Numbered from the stretch's first letter, positions 35,373 through 45,739 are shown. The stretch: 64,000 nucleotides of DNA from Lujinxingia sediminis (GCF_004005565.1 NZ_SADD01000006.1:186001-250000), one strand, 5' to 3'. Notes: generated from the sequence alone by a model not told the origin. Made by a program: numbers and translations.

Positions 35373-36233
35373 ATGAACACCTGCCCGAATTGCGGCAAAG
35401 AGGTCGACGATAACGCCCGCCATTGCGGGCATTGCGGCCATAAGCTGCAGATCGATCAGAAGAAAACCATGCTCGGCATGGCTGCTATCGATCCTCACGA
35501 GCTTCAAAAACGCATCGCCGAGGCTCGCCCCGCCCAGAAGGGGGAAGAGCGAGTGTCGGAGAAGGCTGGGCCTCAGTCCTCCGAGAGCGCCGGGCCGGAT
35601 CCGGAGATGGCTCTGACGGAGGTGATGGAGCCGGTACGTTTTCCCAGGCCGGAGGATGCACACGCCCGGGCTGAGGCTTCGGTCGCGTCCGATGATGCTC
35701 AACCCGAAGGTGAGCAGGACGATATCGCCATCGGTCCCACCGAGGCGATGCCCGCGCTCACGCTTCCCACGCCGGCAAGCGATGGACCTGAGGAGCGTGC
35801 CGACGGCGAAGACCAGCTCCCCCATCAGCCCACCGGACCGATGGAGGCGCTCCCCACCGTGGCACCTGCCGATGAACGCGGTGAGTGGGACGCGAGTTCC
35901 TTGCCGGACCCGCTTGCGGCCACCGAGCTGGAGATGTCGCCGGTCGATCTCTCAAAGACCGGCCCGACGTCGACACCGGCCGCCGAGCCAGAGTCCGAGT
36001 CCGCGCCAGGCGCACCGCAGGCCGCTCCTGGCGATGCGCCTGAGGCCTCCACCGATGCGCCGGTGGTAACACCCACCCCGGCGCAGGGGCTCGCCGCCCA
36101 GCTCCCCGATAACCTGGCGCAGCTGGCCGGAGATCCGGAGAACAAAAAACGCCTGATACTCTTTGTCGGTGCAGTCGTCGTGGTGCTTCTGGGCTGCTGC
36201 ATTTTGAGCGTGGTGCTCTCCTCGATGGTCTGA
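35373..36233 (+). CDS. Zinc-ribbon protein with disordered linker and C-terminal membrane anchor
   Basis: No named family beyond the zinc ribbon. The 286-residue protein starts with CPNCGKEVDDNARHCGHCG (two CxxC pairs). A long acidic, Pro/Ala/Glu-rich disordered segment (about residues 40-245) carries repeated T-E-A/V/L-M motifs (LTEVMEP, PTEAMPA, GPMEALP, ATELEMSP). It ends in one membrane span (LILFVGAVVVVLLGCCILSVV) at the extreme C-terminus, so the bulk faces the cytoplasm. The repeated Thr-Glu motifs resemble those in the FHA protein at 48.6 kb and could be phosphorylation sites. ATG 35373 has GGAG 8 nt upstream. Confidence 0.75.
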   Translation: MNTCPNCGKEVDDNARHCGHCGHKLQIDQKKTMLGMAAIDPHELQKRIAEARPAQKGEERVSEKAGPQSSESAGPDPEMALTEVMEPVRFPRPEDAHARAEASVASDDAQPEGEQDDIAIGPTEAMPALTLPTPASDGPEERADGEDQLPHQPTGPMEALPTVAPADERGEWDASSLPDPLAATELEMSPVDLSKTGPTSTPAAEPESESAPGAPQAAPGDAPEASTDAPVVTPTPAQGLAAQLPDNLAQLAGDPENKKRLILFVGAVVVVLLGCCILSVVLSSMV

Positions 36234-36268
36234 CCATCTGCCCGCTGGCGTCGCCGAGCGTGGCAGAA

Positions 36269-36304
36269 AAAAGCCCCGCACGCGTTCGCGTGCGGGGCTT
36301 TTCT
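36269..36304. terminator. Bidirectional terminator between convergent genes
   Basis: A 13-14 bp stem (AAGCCCCGCACGCG with its complement) has a loop near 36285. A6 lies on the left and T4CT4 on the right. It serves the zinc-ribbon gene and the convergent dehydrogenase gene. Confidence 0.9.
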
Positions 36305-36331
36305 TTTGGAGCGTATCGCGGTCGCGATGCT

Positions 36332-37687
36332 TTAGAAGATCTGCGAGTCGTAGAGCCGGTCGATGGCTTTGTCGGTCCAGGCATCCAGGGTGCCAAGCTC
36401 CCAGGCCAGGTGCAGGATCGTGTAGCGGTTGCGGATGTCTTTGGAGTGCGCCACGGAGCGCCAGGCCCGCTCGCGCGCCACGTCCAGCTCGGCAAAACGC
36501 ACCGGACACTTCGCCTCGACGAGCTCCTCTTCAAGCGAGTTGCAGGTGCGCAGCGTCGAGCCCACCTTCTGGCGCAGCACCGACCACTCCGACTTCAGGG
36601 TGGTGAGGCGAGCGCGAAGTTCGTCGGCGGAGGGGTAGGCCTTTTCGGCGTGTTTGACCACCGCGTCGTAGAGGGGGCCGAAGCGCTCTTTGAGCACCGC
36701 AGCGTACTGCTCCCAGGGTTGGAGCGCGGCCACGCGCGCCTCCACATTGATGGTGTCCGGGTCCATCGCCATAAGCTGCTCGTAGAGGTAGGCGGTGGTC
36801 AGCGTGCCCACGCCCACCTGGCAGCCGTGAAAATCATGCGGCTCATCAAACGCGATCGAGGTCATGTCGATAAAGTGGCTGATCAGGTGCTCGCCACCGG
36901 AGGCCGGGCTCGACGAGCCGGCCACGCTCATCGCCAGGCCGCTGAGCATCAGGCTGGCGCTCAAGTCGCCGACGGCCTGGCGGTCGCGGGCGGGCAACTT
37001 CGGAGCGACTCCGTCGAGAAGTTTCGCGCCGGCCTCAATGATCTCCATGGCCTCGGCGGAGTGGAAGGTGCCGTTGAGCCAGGCCGAGAGTTGCCAGTCG
37101 GCGTTGGAGACCGGCTTCGACATCAAATCACCCAGACCGCTGCAGATCATGCGGTAGGGCGACTCGGCCAGCACATCGAGATCGGCCACCACGACCCGCG
37201 GCGCGCGGCAGGGGATGGTGGTTTTGACGCCCTCGGAGAGCACCGCGGCAATCGCCGAGGTGTAGCCGTTCATGCTCGGGGAGGTCGCCACGCACGCCAT
37301 ATAACGGTCGACGTTGAAGCAGGCCTGCTTGACGATGTCGTTGATGGTGCCGGCACCCACGGCCACGCCAGCCACCGCGCCCTGCTCGCCAAGGGCCGCC
37401 TGGTAGGCGGCGATGGAGGCATCATCACAACGCGGCACCTCCTCGCCCTCGCTGGCGAGTACCTCAAAGCGCTCCCAGGCTTGACCCACCCGATCGAGCT
37501 CGGCGGCCAGGGCCTTTCCGGCCACCTCCCAGGTGTTTTCGTCAAAGGCCACAAGCCAGGTGCCCTCGGGAAGATGCGCCTGCATCTGGCGCACACCCTC
37601 GGCGATGGCGTCTTTCTGGAGCACGATCGCGCGGGTGTCGAGGTGCTCGGCGTAGCGGGTCAATAGCTCGTCGATGAGCGTGGTCAT
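36332..37687 (-). CDS. sn-glycerol-1-phosphate dehydrogenase family protein (AraM/EgsA-like)
   Basis: The 451 residues belong to the iron-containing alcohol dehydrogenase superfamily, closest in motifs to AraM/EgsA, which reduces dihydroxyacetone phosphate to sn-glycerol 1-phosphate. Visible are GVAVGAGTINDIVK (NAD binding), ATSPSMNGYTSAIAAVL, the metal ligands Asp in SNADWQLS and His in GGEHLISHF, and His in DFHGCQVGVG. The order matches the family. The chain is longer than Bacillus AraM by roughly 50 residues at the C-terminus. It is divergent from the small acidic protein gene. The natural product (G1P lipids or another polyol phosphate) cannot be decided here. Confidence 0.85.
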   Translation of the reverse strand: MTTLIDELLTRYAEHLDTRAIVLQKDAIAEGVRQMQAHLPEGTWLVAFDENTWEVAGKALAAELDRVGQAWERFEVLASEGEEVPRCDDASIAAYQAALGEQGAVAGVAVGAGTINDIVKQACFNVDRYMACVATSPSMNGYTSAIAAVLSEGVKTTIPCRAPRVVVADLDVLAESPYRMICSGLGDLMSKPVSNADWQLSAWLNGTFHSAEAMEIIEAGAKLLDGVAPKLPARDRQAVGDLSASLMLSGLAMSVAGSSSPASGGEHLISHFIDMTSIAFDEPHDFHGCQVGVGTLTTAYLYEQLMAMDPDTINVEARVAALQPWEQYAAVLKERFGPLYDAVVKHAEKAYPSADELRARLTTLKSEWSVLRQKVGSTLRTCNSLEEELVEAKCPVRFAELDVARERAWRSVAHSKDIRNRYTILHLAWELGTLDAWTDKAIDRLYDSQIF

Positions 37688-37787
37688 AGCGTGCCTCAGG
37701 GGAAAAGAGGGTCGTCAACATATCGGGCATCACCATGCCCGGATCGCACCATTCTTCAAGCTCTAGCAGATGGCGCGCTGAGAAATT

Positions 37788-37827
37788 CCGGGAAAAATTT
37801 GCCCGGGATCGGCCCGCCCCTTATAAC
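37788..37827 (+). promoter_or_regulatory. Promoter with overlapping dyad for the small acidic protein gene
   Basis: TTGCCC (37799-37804), 17-bp spacer and TATAAC (37822-37827) form a good sigma-70-type promoter. A dyad CCGGG (37788-37792)/CCCGG (37802-37806) overlaps the -35 box and could be an operator. The predicted leader to the TTG start is about 105 nt. Confidence 0.5.
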
Positions 37828-37939
37828 ATAGCTGCAGGTACGCCGTAGGCCGTTGTTGTTTGTCGACGTGAGATGCATGGGTTACTCGGTCTGCGCCGAG
37901 CTAAACCTGGCTTATGATGATTCGGTGGAGGATTGAGAG

Positions 37940-38224
37940 TTGAGTAACCCTACAAATAAACAGCAGAGCGGTTCGGTCGTCACGACCACCGAGACCTCGC
38001 GCTCCAAGAGCGACACCCGGCTCGATGTGCTCTCGCCACAGGAGGAGAAGGTGTTGCGCATGTTGCACGGGCTCGGTGAAGAAGACACCCACGAGCTCAA
38101 GTTTGCCCTGGGCGCCGACGAAGAAACTCGCCTCAAGCTGGCCATGATGGAGCGCGAACTCCACGAAGCGCTGGCCCCCAACGGTCCGATCGCTGCAGGT
38201 GATCTGGATGAGGGTGATGAGTGA
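37940..38224 (+). CDS. Small acidic hypothetical protein (TTG start)
   Basis: This 94-residue soluble protein starts at TTG 37940, with GGAGGA about 8 nt upstream. The N-terminal third is Ser/Thr-rich and probably disordered. The middle is helical (LSPQEEKVLRMLHGLGEED, ADEETRLKLAMMERELHEAL) and the C-terminus is acidic. The SPQEEKVLRMLHGL stretch resembles the start of a sigma-factor region-4-like or LuxR-like helix, but the domain is too short to assign. It has its own promoter and terminator, so it is likely a real single-gene unit. Confidence 0.68.
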   Translation: MSNPTNKQQSGSVVTTTETSRSKSDTRLDVLSPQEEKVLRMLHGLGEEDTHELKFALGADEETRLKLAMMERELHEALAPNGPIAAGDLDEGDE

Positions 38225-38259
38225 TAAGGTGTTGAGATCCCGAAAGATTTCGAAGAGAA

Positions 38260-38288
38260 GAGGTCCGCGTCGCGGGCCTCTTTTTTTT
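38260..38288 (+). terminator. Terminator of the small acidic protein gene
   Basis: A 10-bp stem GAGGTCCGCG/CGCGGGCCTC (one G-T wobble) is followed by T8, 36 bp after the stop. Confidence 0.9.
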
Positions 38289-38396
38289 GCCCGACGTCCG
38301 GGGTTGAGGCCGCTAGACCGCACATGTGGGCTTTGATAACGTCGCGGCGCTTAGGAGGTCGGTTCCAGCCAGCTGGTATGAGTCCCAGGAGGAGCG

Positions 38397-39917
38397 ATGT
38401 TTAAGAAGGTGTTGATCGCCAACCGTGGCGAGATTGCGGTTCGAGTGATGCGCAGCCTGCGCGAGATGGGAATCGCGACGGTGGCGGTGTACTCGGAGGC
38501 CGACCGCAAGGCGCTGCACGTGCGCATGGCCGATGAAGCCTACTGTGTGGGGCCTGCGCCCAGTGCCGAGAGCTACCTGCGCGCCGAGGTGATCCTGGAC
38601 GTCGCTAAGAAGAGCGGCGCCGAGGCTATTCATCCCGGCTACGGTTTCTTGAGTGAAAACGCCGACTTTGCCCGCGCCTGTGAGGCTGCCGGCATCACCT
38701 TCATCGGTCCCAAACCCTACGCCATTGAGGCGATGGGCGAGAAGACCCGGGCCCGCCAGCTGATGGAGAAGGCCGGGGTTCCGCTTGTGCCCGGGACCAA
38801 AGATGCTGTGGAGGATGCTGCCGAGGCTCTGGCAATCGCCGAGAAGATGGGCTTTCCGGTGCTGGTCAAAGCGTCGGCAGGCGGCGGGGGCAAGGGAATG
38901 CGTCGGGTCGATGATCCGGCGGAGTTCGTGCAGTCCTTTGAAGGGGCGAGGCGCGAAGCGCTGAGCGCGTTCGGCAATGGCGATGTGTATGTTGAGAAGT
39001 ACGTGCTCAACCCGCGCCACGTCGAGATTCAGGTGCTGGCCGACGGTCACGGTAACGTCGTGCACCTCTTTGAGCGCGACTGCTCGGTGCAGCGTCGCCA
39101 CCAGAAGATCATTGAGGAGACGCCCTGTCCGGTGCTCAAAGAGGAGACGCGCCAGCGCATGGGCCAGGTGGCCTGTGATGCGGCGCGCGCCGTCGATTAT
39201 ATCGGCGCGGGCACCGTGGAGTTTTTGCTCGACGCCAACGGCGACTTCTATTTTCTGGAGATGAACACCCGGCTGCAGGTCGAGCACCCGATCACCGAGA
39301 TGATCACCGGCATGGATCTGGTGCGCTGGCAGGTGAACATCGCCGCGGGCCGTCCGCTCGATGTCGACCAGAGCCAGATCACTCGCCGGGGCGCGGCGGT
39401 GGAGTGTCGTATCTACGCCGAAGATCCCGAGAATAACTTCATGCCCTCTCCGGGGCCTCTGCACGTGCTGAAGACGCCATCGGGCCCCGGTGTGCGCGAA
39501 GATGGCGGCGTGTATGAGGGCGGGGAGGTCACGGTGCATTACGACCCGATGATCGCCAAGCTCATCACCTGGGGAGAAGATCGTCAGCACGCCATTGAGC
39601 GGATGCGCCGGGCGCTCTCCGAGTATGTTGTCGGGGGAATCTCCACCAACATCGCGTTTCACCGTGAGGTGCTCGATCATCCCGATTTTGTCAGCGGGGA
39701 GTACACCACCGACTTTGTGCCGCGCTGGCTTAAAGAGCGCTCAAAGCCCGCGCCGCGCTACGTGCTTGATGCCGAGCTGGTGGCCGTGCTCAGCGCGCAT
39801 CGCCGCGATGAGGCGTTGAGCCAGGGCGCCGGCGTGCAGGGGGGTGCCGGGGCCGCGAAGAGTGGGCCTGGAAGCCGCTGGAAAGAGCTCGGTCGGATGC
39901 GTGCGCTGGGGCGTTGA
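38397..39917 (+). CDS. Biotin carboxylase subunit of propionyl-/acetyl-CoA carboxylase
   Basis: This enzyme carboxylates biotin on a separate carrier protein using ATP and bicarbonate. The motifs are KVLIANRGEIAVRVMRSLRE, ATP-grasp KASAGGGGKGMRRVD, HVEIQVLADGHGN, ERDCSVQRRHQK and FLEMNTRLQVEHPITEMITG. The family length is about 450; here 506 residues include a Gly/Ala-rich tail. The next genes encode a biotin carrier protein and methylmalonyl-CoA mutase, so the complex probably carboxylates propionyl-CoA. The carboxyltransferase subunit is not in the window. GGAG precedes the ATG. Confidence 0.93.
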   Translation: MFKKVLIANRGEIAVRVMRSLREMGIATVAVYSEADRKALHVRMADEAYCVGPAPSAESYLRAEVILDVAKKSGAEAIHPGYGFLSENADFARACEAAGITFIGPKPYAIEAMGEKTRARQLMEKAGVPLVPGTKDAVEDAAEALAIAEKMGFPVLVKASAGGGGKGMRRVDDPAEFVQSFEGARREALSAFGNGDVYVEKYVLNPRHVEIQVLADGHGNVVHLFERDCSVQRRHQKIIEETPCPVLKEETRQRMGQVACDAARAVDYIGAGTVEFLLDANGDFYFLEMNTRLQVEHPITEMITGMDLVRWQVNIAAGRPLDVDQSQITRRGAAVECRIYAEDPENNFMPSPGPLHVLKTPSGPGVREDGGVYEGGEVTVHYDPMIAKLITWGEDRQHAIERMRRALSEYVVGGISTNIAFHREVLDHPDFVSGEYTTDFVPRWLKERSKPAPRYVLDAELVAVLSAHRRDEALSQGAGVQGGAGAAKSGPGSRWKELGRMRALGR

Positions 39918-39973
39918 ACCCGGGGCGCGCCACCACCTCCACGACATCTTTGCGAACGATTGAGGACGAGAGT

Positions 39974-40501
39974 ATGAGCGAGCGCGTGTTTTATTTTGTG
40001 GGTCAGGGCGATGAGCAACGCACCTGGCAGGTCGAGACCCTTCAAGCTGATCTCTACCGCGTCACCTCCCCGGAGGGGACGACCTTTGAAGTCAGCGCCT
40101 TTGAGGCGGACGCCGCCGGGCTGAGTCTTTTGACCGGCGATCGGGTCATTGAGGCCGACGTGCTGCGGGAGGACACCGTCTACGAGGTGCAGATCGACGG
40201 GGAAACCCACGCCGTCGAGGTGCTCAACGAGCGCCAGAAGCGCATGAAGGCCGCCGGCGTGGGCGCGCGCGGCTCGGATAGCCCCGAGCTCAAGAGCCCG
40301 ATGGCCGGCAAGGTCGTCGCGATCGCGGTGGAGGTAGGCCAGGAGGTTGCGCCTGGCGAGACGGTTGTCATCGTTGAGGCGATGAAGATGGAGAACGACC
40401 TCAAGGCACACCGTCCCGGTGTGATCACCGAGGTCGCGGTAAGCGCAGGGCAGGCCGTCGAGATCGGCGACGTGCTGGTCCGTATCGACGATGTGCAATG
40501 A
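39974..40501 (+). CDS. Biotin carboxyl carrier protein (acyl-CoA carboxylase)
   Basis: The 175-residue carrier protein ends in a biotinyl domain: KSPMAGKVVAIAVEVGQEV, VVIVEAMKMENDLKA, with Lys138 as the biotin site. The N-terminal half (YFVGQGDEQRTWQVETL; YEVQIDGETHAVEVLN) resembles the beta-rich BT/linker region found between the BC and BCCP domains in fused alpha subunits. The unit therefore looks like a fused PCC alpha chain split into two genes. ATG 39974 has GAGGA 8 nt upstream. It lies 56 bp after the biotin carboxylase and 42 bp before the mutase gene. Confidence 0.93.
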   Translation: MSERVFYFVGQGDEQRTWQVETLQADLYRVTSPEGTTFEVSAFEADAAGLSLLTGDRVIEADVLREDTVYEVQIDGETHAVEVLNERQKRMKAAGVGARGSDSPELKSPMAGKVVAIAVEVGQEVAPGETVVIVEAMKMENDLKAHRPGVITEVAVSAGQAVEIGDVLVRIDDVQ

Positions 40502-40543
40502 GACAGATCGGGCGCGCCTGATGAGCACGCCGCGGGAGTGAGC

Positions 40544-42235
<1,692 letters not shown>

Positions 42236-42298
42236 TGGGGCATCGACTCGCCGCTGGCGAGCGGTCGAGCCCCTGGCACCCTGAGCGGTGCGCCGGAG

Positions 42299-42329
42299 CG
42301 CCCCCTGACATGTGGCAGGGGGCGTGTTT
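42299..42329 (+). terminator. Terminator of the carboxylase-mutase operon
   Basis: A 9-bp stem CGCCCCCTG (42299-42307)/CAGGGGGCG (42316-42324) is followed by a short T-rich tail (TGTTTC). It is weaker than others here because the T-run is short. Confidence 0.65.
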
Positions 42330-42370
42330 CGTGGCGCCCCGGTGATGTTCATATCCCGAGAAGGTCTAAG

Positions 42371-43723
42371 ATGTCTGAGCAGCACGATGTGCGCATGTTG
42401 CGCGACCACTTCAAAAAAGCGCTGATTCTGGAGAACCCCCACCCATCCCTCGACCGCTATCTGACGGCGATGGGTATTGAGGTGGAGCGCCTCGATGAGT
42501 CTGTGACCCTCAATGAGGATGAGGTCGTGCGAATCCTGGAGGAAGGGCAGCACGACCTGCTCTTTAAGCGTAGCCGCTTTGAGGTCAACGAGCGCGTACT
42601 TAAGGCGTCGAAACACCTGGCGGCGGTGATGCTCTGTTGCATCGGCGATGACTCGGTGGACCGGGATGCCTGCGCGCGTGAGGGCGTGCTGGTGATGAAC
42701 GACCCGGTGAGCAACGGGCGCTCGGTGGTGGAGATGGTGTTGGGCGAGATGATCTGTCTGGCGCGGCGAATCTTTGATGCCGATCGCGACGGGCGCAGTC
42801 ATCTGTGGACCAAAAACAGCAAGGAGCGCTACGAACTCAAGGGCAAGAATCTGGCGATCATCGGGCTTGGCAACATCGGCAAGCAGGTCGCTCAGGTGGC
42901 CGAGGCCTTTGGCATGCGTGTCTTCTTCTACGACACCCGCGAGCTGGCCCGGGAGGTGGGCATCGCGCTGGGATGGACGAGCTGCGCGACGCTCTCGGAG
43001 GCCTTCCGCGTGGCAGATGTGGTGACGGTGCACGTGGGCGCCGAAGATCACCGCGGGCGCAGCAACCGCGATATGCTCAGCTACGAGCATCTTTCGAACT
43101 TCGGGGCCGACCGCGAACCTTCGAGCCCGCGCATCTTCATCAACGCGGCGCGCGGCTTTTTGTACAATCCCGACGATCTCAAGCGCGCGGTGGAGGAGGG
43201 GCATGTGCGCCGCGCGGCGGTTGACGTCTTCCCCGAGGAGCCCGGCAGCAGCGACGATCCCTGGTCGAACCCCTACGCCGAGTTTGCCAGTGTGGTCACC
43301 ACCCCGCATATCGGGGCGGCCACCGAGGAGGCTCAGCCGCGCATCGCGCAGCATGTGGCCAACACCACGCAGCTCTTTTTGGAGCAGGGCCTTGTGCGTG
43401 ATTGTGTGTTCAGCCCCGGTCAGACCATCGGGGTGGAAACCGACGGGGCGTGCACGATCCTCACGGTCATTCACAGCGACCAGCGTGGCACCAAGAAGGC
43501 GGTTGATGACGCGATCTTTGAGGCGGGTTTGAACAACCTGCGCTCTTCGCACCGCGACTTCCCCGAGTACGGTTTTGCCTACGAGGTGGCGGCCATCGAT
43601 CGGCCTCTCGACGAGAAGCAGCTCCGTGAGCTTGTGGCCCATGCCCAGGCGATTACCGGGGATGTGAGGGCGGTGCGCGCGATCCGCCAGATTCCGCTTC
43701 GCAGCGAAGGCTGCAAGGAATGA
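42371..43723 (+). CDS. D-3-phosphoglycerate dehydrogenase-like 2-hydroxyacid dehydrogenase
   Basis: The 450-residue chain belongs to the D-isomer-specific 2-hydroxyacid dehydrogenases. It has an N-terminal substrate-binding part, NAD-binding LAIIGLGNIGKQVAQVAEAF, then INAARGFLYNPDDL, AAVDVFPEEP and the catalytic His in VTTPHIGAATEEAQ. The C-terminal 85 residues look like an ACT-type regulatory domain (ACTILTVIHSDQRGTKKAVD). SerA, the first enzyme of serine biosynthesis, is the best guess. The central insertion (EDHRGRSNRDMLSYEHLSNF) and a Cys-Cys pair in the N-domain (VMLCCIGDD) follow the SerA pattern. It is monocistronic between two terminators. Confidence 0.88.
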   Translation: MSEQHDVRMLRDHFKKALILENPHPSLDRYLTAMGIEVERLDESVTLNEDEVVRILEEGQHDLLFKRSRFEVNERVLKASKHLAAVMLCCIGDDSVDRDACAREGVLVMNDPVSNGRSVVEMVLGEMICLARRIFDADRDGRSHLWTKNSKERYELKGKNLAIIGLGNIGKQVAQVAEAFGMRVFFYDTRELAREVGIALGWTSCATLSEAFRVADVVTVHVGAEDHRGRSNRDMLSYEHLSNFGADREPSSPRIFINAARGFLYNPDDLKRAVEEGHVRRAAVDVFPEEPGSSDDPWSNPYAEFASVVTTPHIGAATEEAQPRIAQHVANTTQLFLEQGLVRDCVFSPGQTIGVETDGACTILTVIHSDQRGTKKAVDDAIFEAGLNNLRSSHRDFPEYGFAYEVAAIDRPLDEKQLRELVAHAQAITGDVRAVRAIRQIPLRSEGCKE

Positions 43724-43759
43724 GGTGGTGGGTCAGCCTCGGATCATCAGCGTCATGAA

Positions 43760-43796
43760 AAAACGCGCAGCCGGAGCTCCGGCTGCGCGTTTTTTG
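43760..43796. terminator. Bidirectional terminator after the SerA-like gene
   Basis: A 15-bp perfect palindrome (43762-43776/43777-43791) is flanked by A6 and T7. It lies between the SerA-like gene and the convergent GspF-like gene. Confidence 0.92.
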
Positions 43797-43907
43797 GATC
43801 GTGAACACCGGGTTCGCCCGGCCTGACCTTGAGCAGTGACGTCATGACGTCGGCTCAGCCCCCCGGAGCGCCATATCAACGCTGCCGGGCCGGGGCATCC
43901 TCGACGC

Positions 43908-44966
43908 TCAGACCATGAAGGTGTCTTTGAACTGGGTGGTCAGCGTCAGCAGCAGTGCGGTGATGATCGCTGCGGCGATCAACATGCGCGCACCATAGAC
44001 AAAGGTCGCCATTAACGCTTCAAAGGCTTCATCGGCGCGCTCCTCGTAGCGCTCGGCCAGCGATGCCAGGCGTTCCTCCAGGCGGCCGGTCTCCTCGCCC
44101 ACGTCCACGTTCTCCAGGATGTCGTCGGGCAAGACCTTCATCATGTAGAAGCCCTTGGCCAGGCTGCCCCCCTGCTCAATGACGTCCTGGGCGATGGGGA
44201 TCTTGCGCTCGATATCGGAGTTGTTGGAAGCCTCCGCGGCAAGCTCCAGGGCCTTGTGCACGGTGAGTCCGCTGGAGATCGACTGCTCGGTGTAGCGGCA
44301 AAAGACCGAGTAGGTGTTGAAGAGGCTGGCGCGGTTTAAGATCGGAACGGCCAGCCAGAGGCGGTAGCCGAAGCTGCGCAGGCTCAGGTCCACTGGCAGG
44401 TTGAGGTAGGCGTAGGCCCCAAAGCCCACGACGAGCAAAAAGATCGCGCCCTGTAGAAGACCGCCCACCATCAGCTCGCCGATCACCGTCCAGGTATCGT
44501 GGCGCATGGTGATCTCGCCGAGATCCGCACTAAAAAGCGTCATGGCGATAAAGAGACCGAGCACCACCAGGAGCACGGGTTCGGTAAAAGAGAAGACGAG
44601 CTTCTTTCGACGCCTGGCGCGTTTACCGTAATGCTTGGCCAGGTGGCGAAAGGTGCGCGGGAGCTTACCCTGTTCCTCGGCCACCAGGATGAGCTTTCGC
44701 GCGGTGGAGTCGAGCAGGCCGTAGCGAGCAAAGGCCTCCCCGAGCATGTCACCGCGCTCCATCAGGGAGTGGCGCATCCGGGTGACCATTTTGCCGTCGT
44801 AGCCCTGGCGTTCCATCATGTCGATGATACGCGCATAGCTCATGCCGCTCTCCAGGCCCTCAAAGAAGATCGTGCATAAGGAAGCCGCCTCCGCGTCTGT
44901 AAGGTAGGTGGAGGATTCACGGACCACCGGCTCGCGATGAGGCGACGTGGAGTAAGGTGCGACCAT
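43908..44966 (-). CDS. Type II secretion/type IV pilus inner-membrane protein F family (GspF/PilC)
   Basis: The 352 residues contain two copies of the T2SSF domain (about 28-145 and 225-350). Each has a cytoplasmic helical bundle (GMSYARIIDMMERQGYDG; GLTVHKALELAAEASNN) and hydrophobic spans after about residues 125, 165 and 328 (VYGARMLIAAAIITALLLTL). LVAEEQGKLPRTFRHLAKHY and NVDVGEETGRLEERLASLAE are the paired family motifs. It is a stand-alone gene with no pilus or secretion ATPase next to it. It could serve the Flp pilins at 2 kb or a separate type II or type IV system. The ATG has GGGAG 8 nt upstream. Confidence 0.9.
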   Translation of the reverse strand: MVAPYSTSPHREPVVRESSTYLTDAEAASLCTIFFEGLESGMSYARIIDMMERQGYDGKMVTRMRHSLMERGDMLGEAFARYGLLDSTARKLILVAEEQGKLPRTFRHLAKHYGKRARRRKKLVFSFTEPVLLVVLGLFIAMTLFSADLGEITMRHDTWTVIGELMVGGLLQGAIFLLVVGFGAYAYLNLPVDLSLRSFGYRLWLAVPILNRASLFNTYSVFCRYTEQSISSGLTVHKALELAAEASNNSDIERKIPIAQDVIEQGGSLAKGFYMMKVLPDDILENVDVGEETGRLEERLASLAERYEERADEAFEALMATFVYGARMLIAAAIITALLLTLTTQFKDTFMV

Positions 44967-45133
44967 CAGGAAGACTCCCTGCAGGCGGCCCGTTAAAAGG
45001 CCGGAGGATGTGCGACAACGATGGACGCGTTACAGGTATAAAGGCAGCGTCGCATCCCGTCTTAAGCAGCCCGGCCACCTTAACGTATGACCTCCCGAAG
45101 ATAAACGTTCCACCCGGTCAAAAAGGAGCAACG

Positions 45134-45739
45134 ATGGCGTTCGATCAAGAGAAGATGGTCAGTCTGATGCGCGAGATCCTCCAGGAGAATTACCTCACCC
45201 TGGCAGTCAAAGCCTACAGCCTGGAGGAAGACTTAAGCCGAGGGGAGTGCCTGATGCGCTTTCAACTCGCCCAACGTGAAGAGAACCCGGTGGAGGTCGA
45301 AGGGCAGGGCGTGGGCACGATTGATGCGCTCTTCAACGGGCTGCGTCAGCACCTGGCCCATGACTACCCCTCGCTGAGCTCGATCGCGTTCTCGCAGTTT
45401 GCCATCCAGGGATTGCTCAACAGCGCCGATGCCCGGGAGTCGTCGAAGGCGTGGGCCGAGGCGACCGTGGGGATCATCAACAGTGAGGGGCGAGAGTTTG
45501 TCTTTCAGGCGCGCCAGCCCTCGGTCAGCCGCGCCGGCATTGAGGCGACGGTCAAAGCCGCGGAGTACTTTGTGAACAGCGAACGCACCTATGTGCGCCT
45601 CCATGAGATCCTGGAGCATTACCGCAGCGAGGGGCGAACCGATCTTGTGGAGAAGTACACCGACCTGATGACGCAGGTCGTGCAGAACACCTCGTATTCG
45701 GAGGTTGTGGAGCGCATTCGCGCGCAGCTCAAGGGGTGA
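45134..45739 (+). CDS. Stand-alone LeuA-type (isopropylmalate synthase) regulatory domain protein
   Basis: The 201-residue protein lacks any catalytic barrel. Its core (residues about 50-160) follows the C-terminal allosteric domain of isopropylmalate/citramalate synthases. EGQGVGTIDALFNGLRQHL corresponds to the G-x-G-P-V-x-A-x-x-x-A-L element, SSIAFSQFAIQG to the edge strand, AEATVGIINSEGREFVFQAR to the paired strands, and SRAGIEATVKAAEYFVN to the closing helix. In LeuA this domain binds the end-product amino acid, so a ligand-sensing or decoy-subunit role is possible. The Shine-Dalgarno sequence AAAAGGAG is strong. No leucine gene is adjacent. Confidence 0.7.
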   Translation: MAFDQEKMVSLMREILQENYLTLAVKAYSLEEDLSRGECLMRFQLAQREENPVEVEGQGVGTIDALFNGLRQHLAHDYPSLSSIAFSQFAIQGLLNSADARESSKAWAEATVGIINSEGREFVFQARQPSVSRAGIEATVKAAEYFVNSERTYVRLHEILEHYRSEGRTDLVEKYTDLMTQVVQNTSYSEVVERIRAQLKG

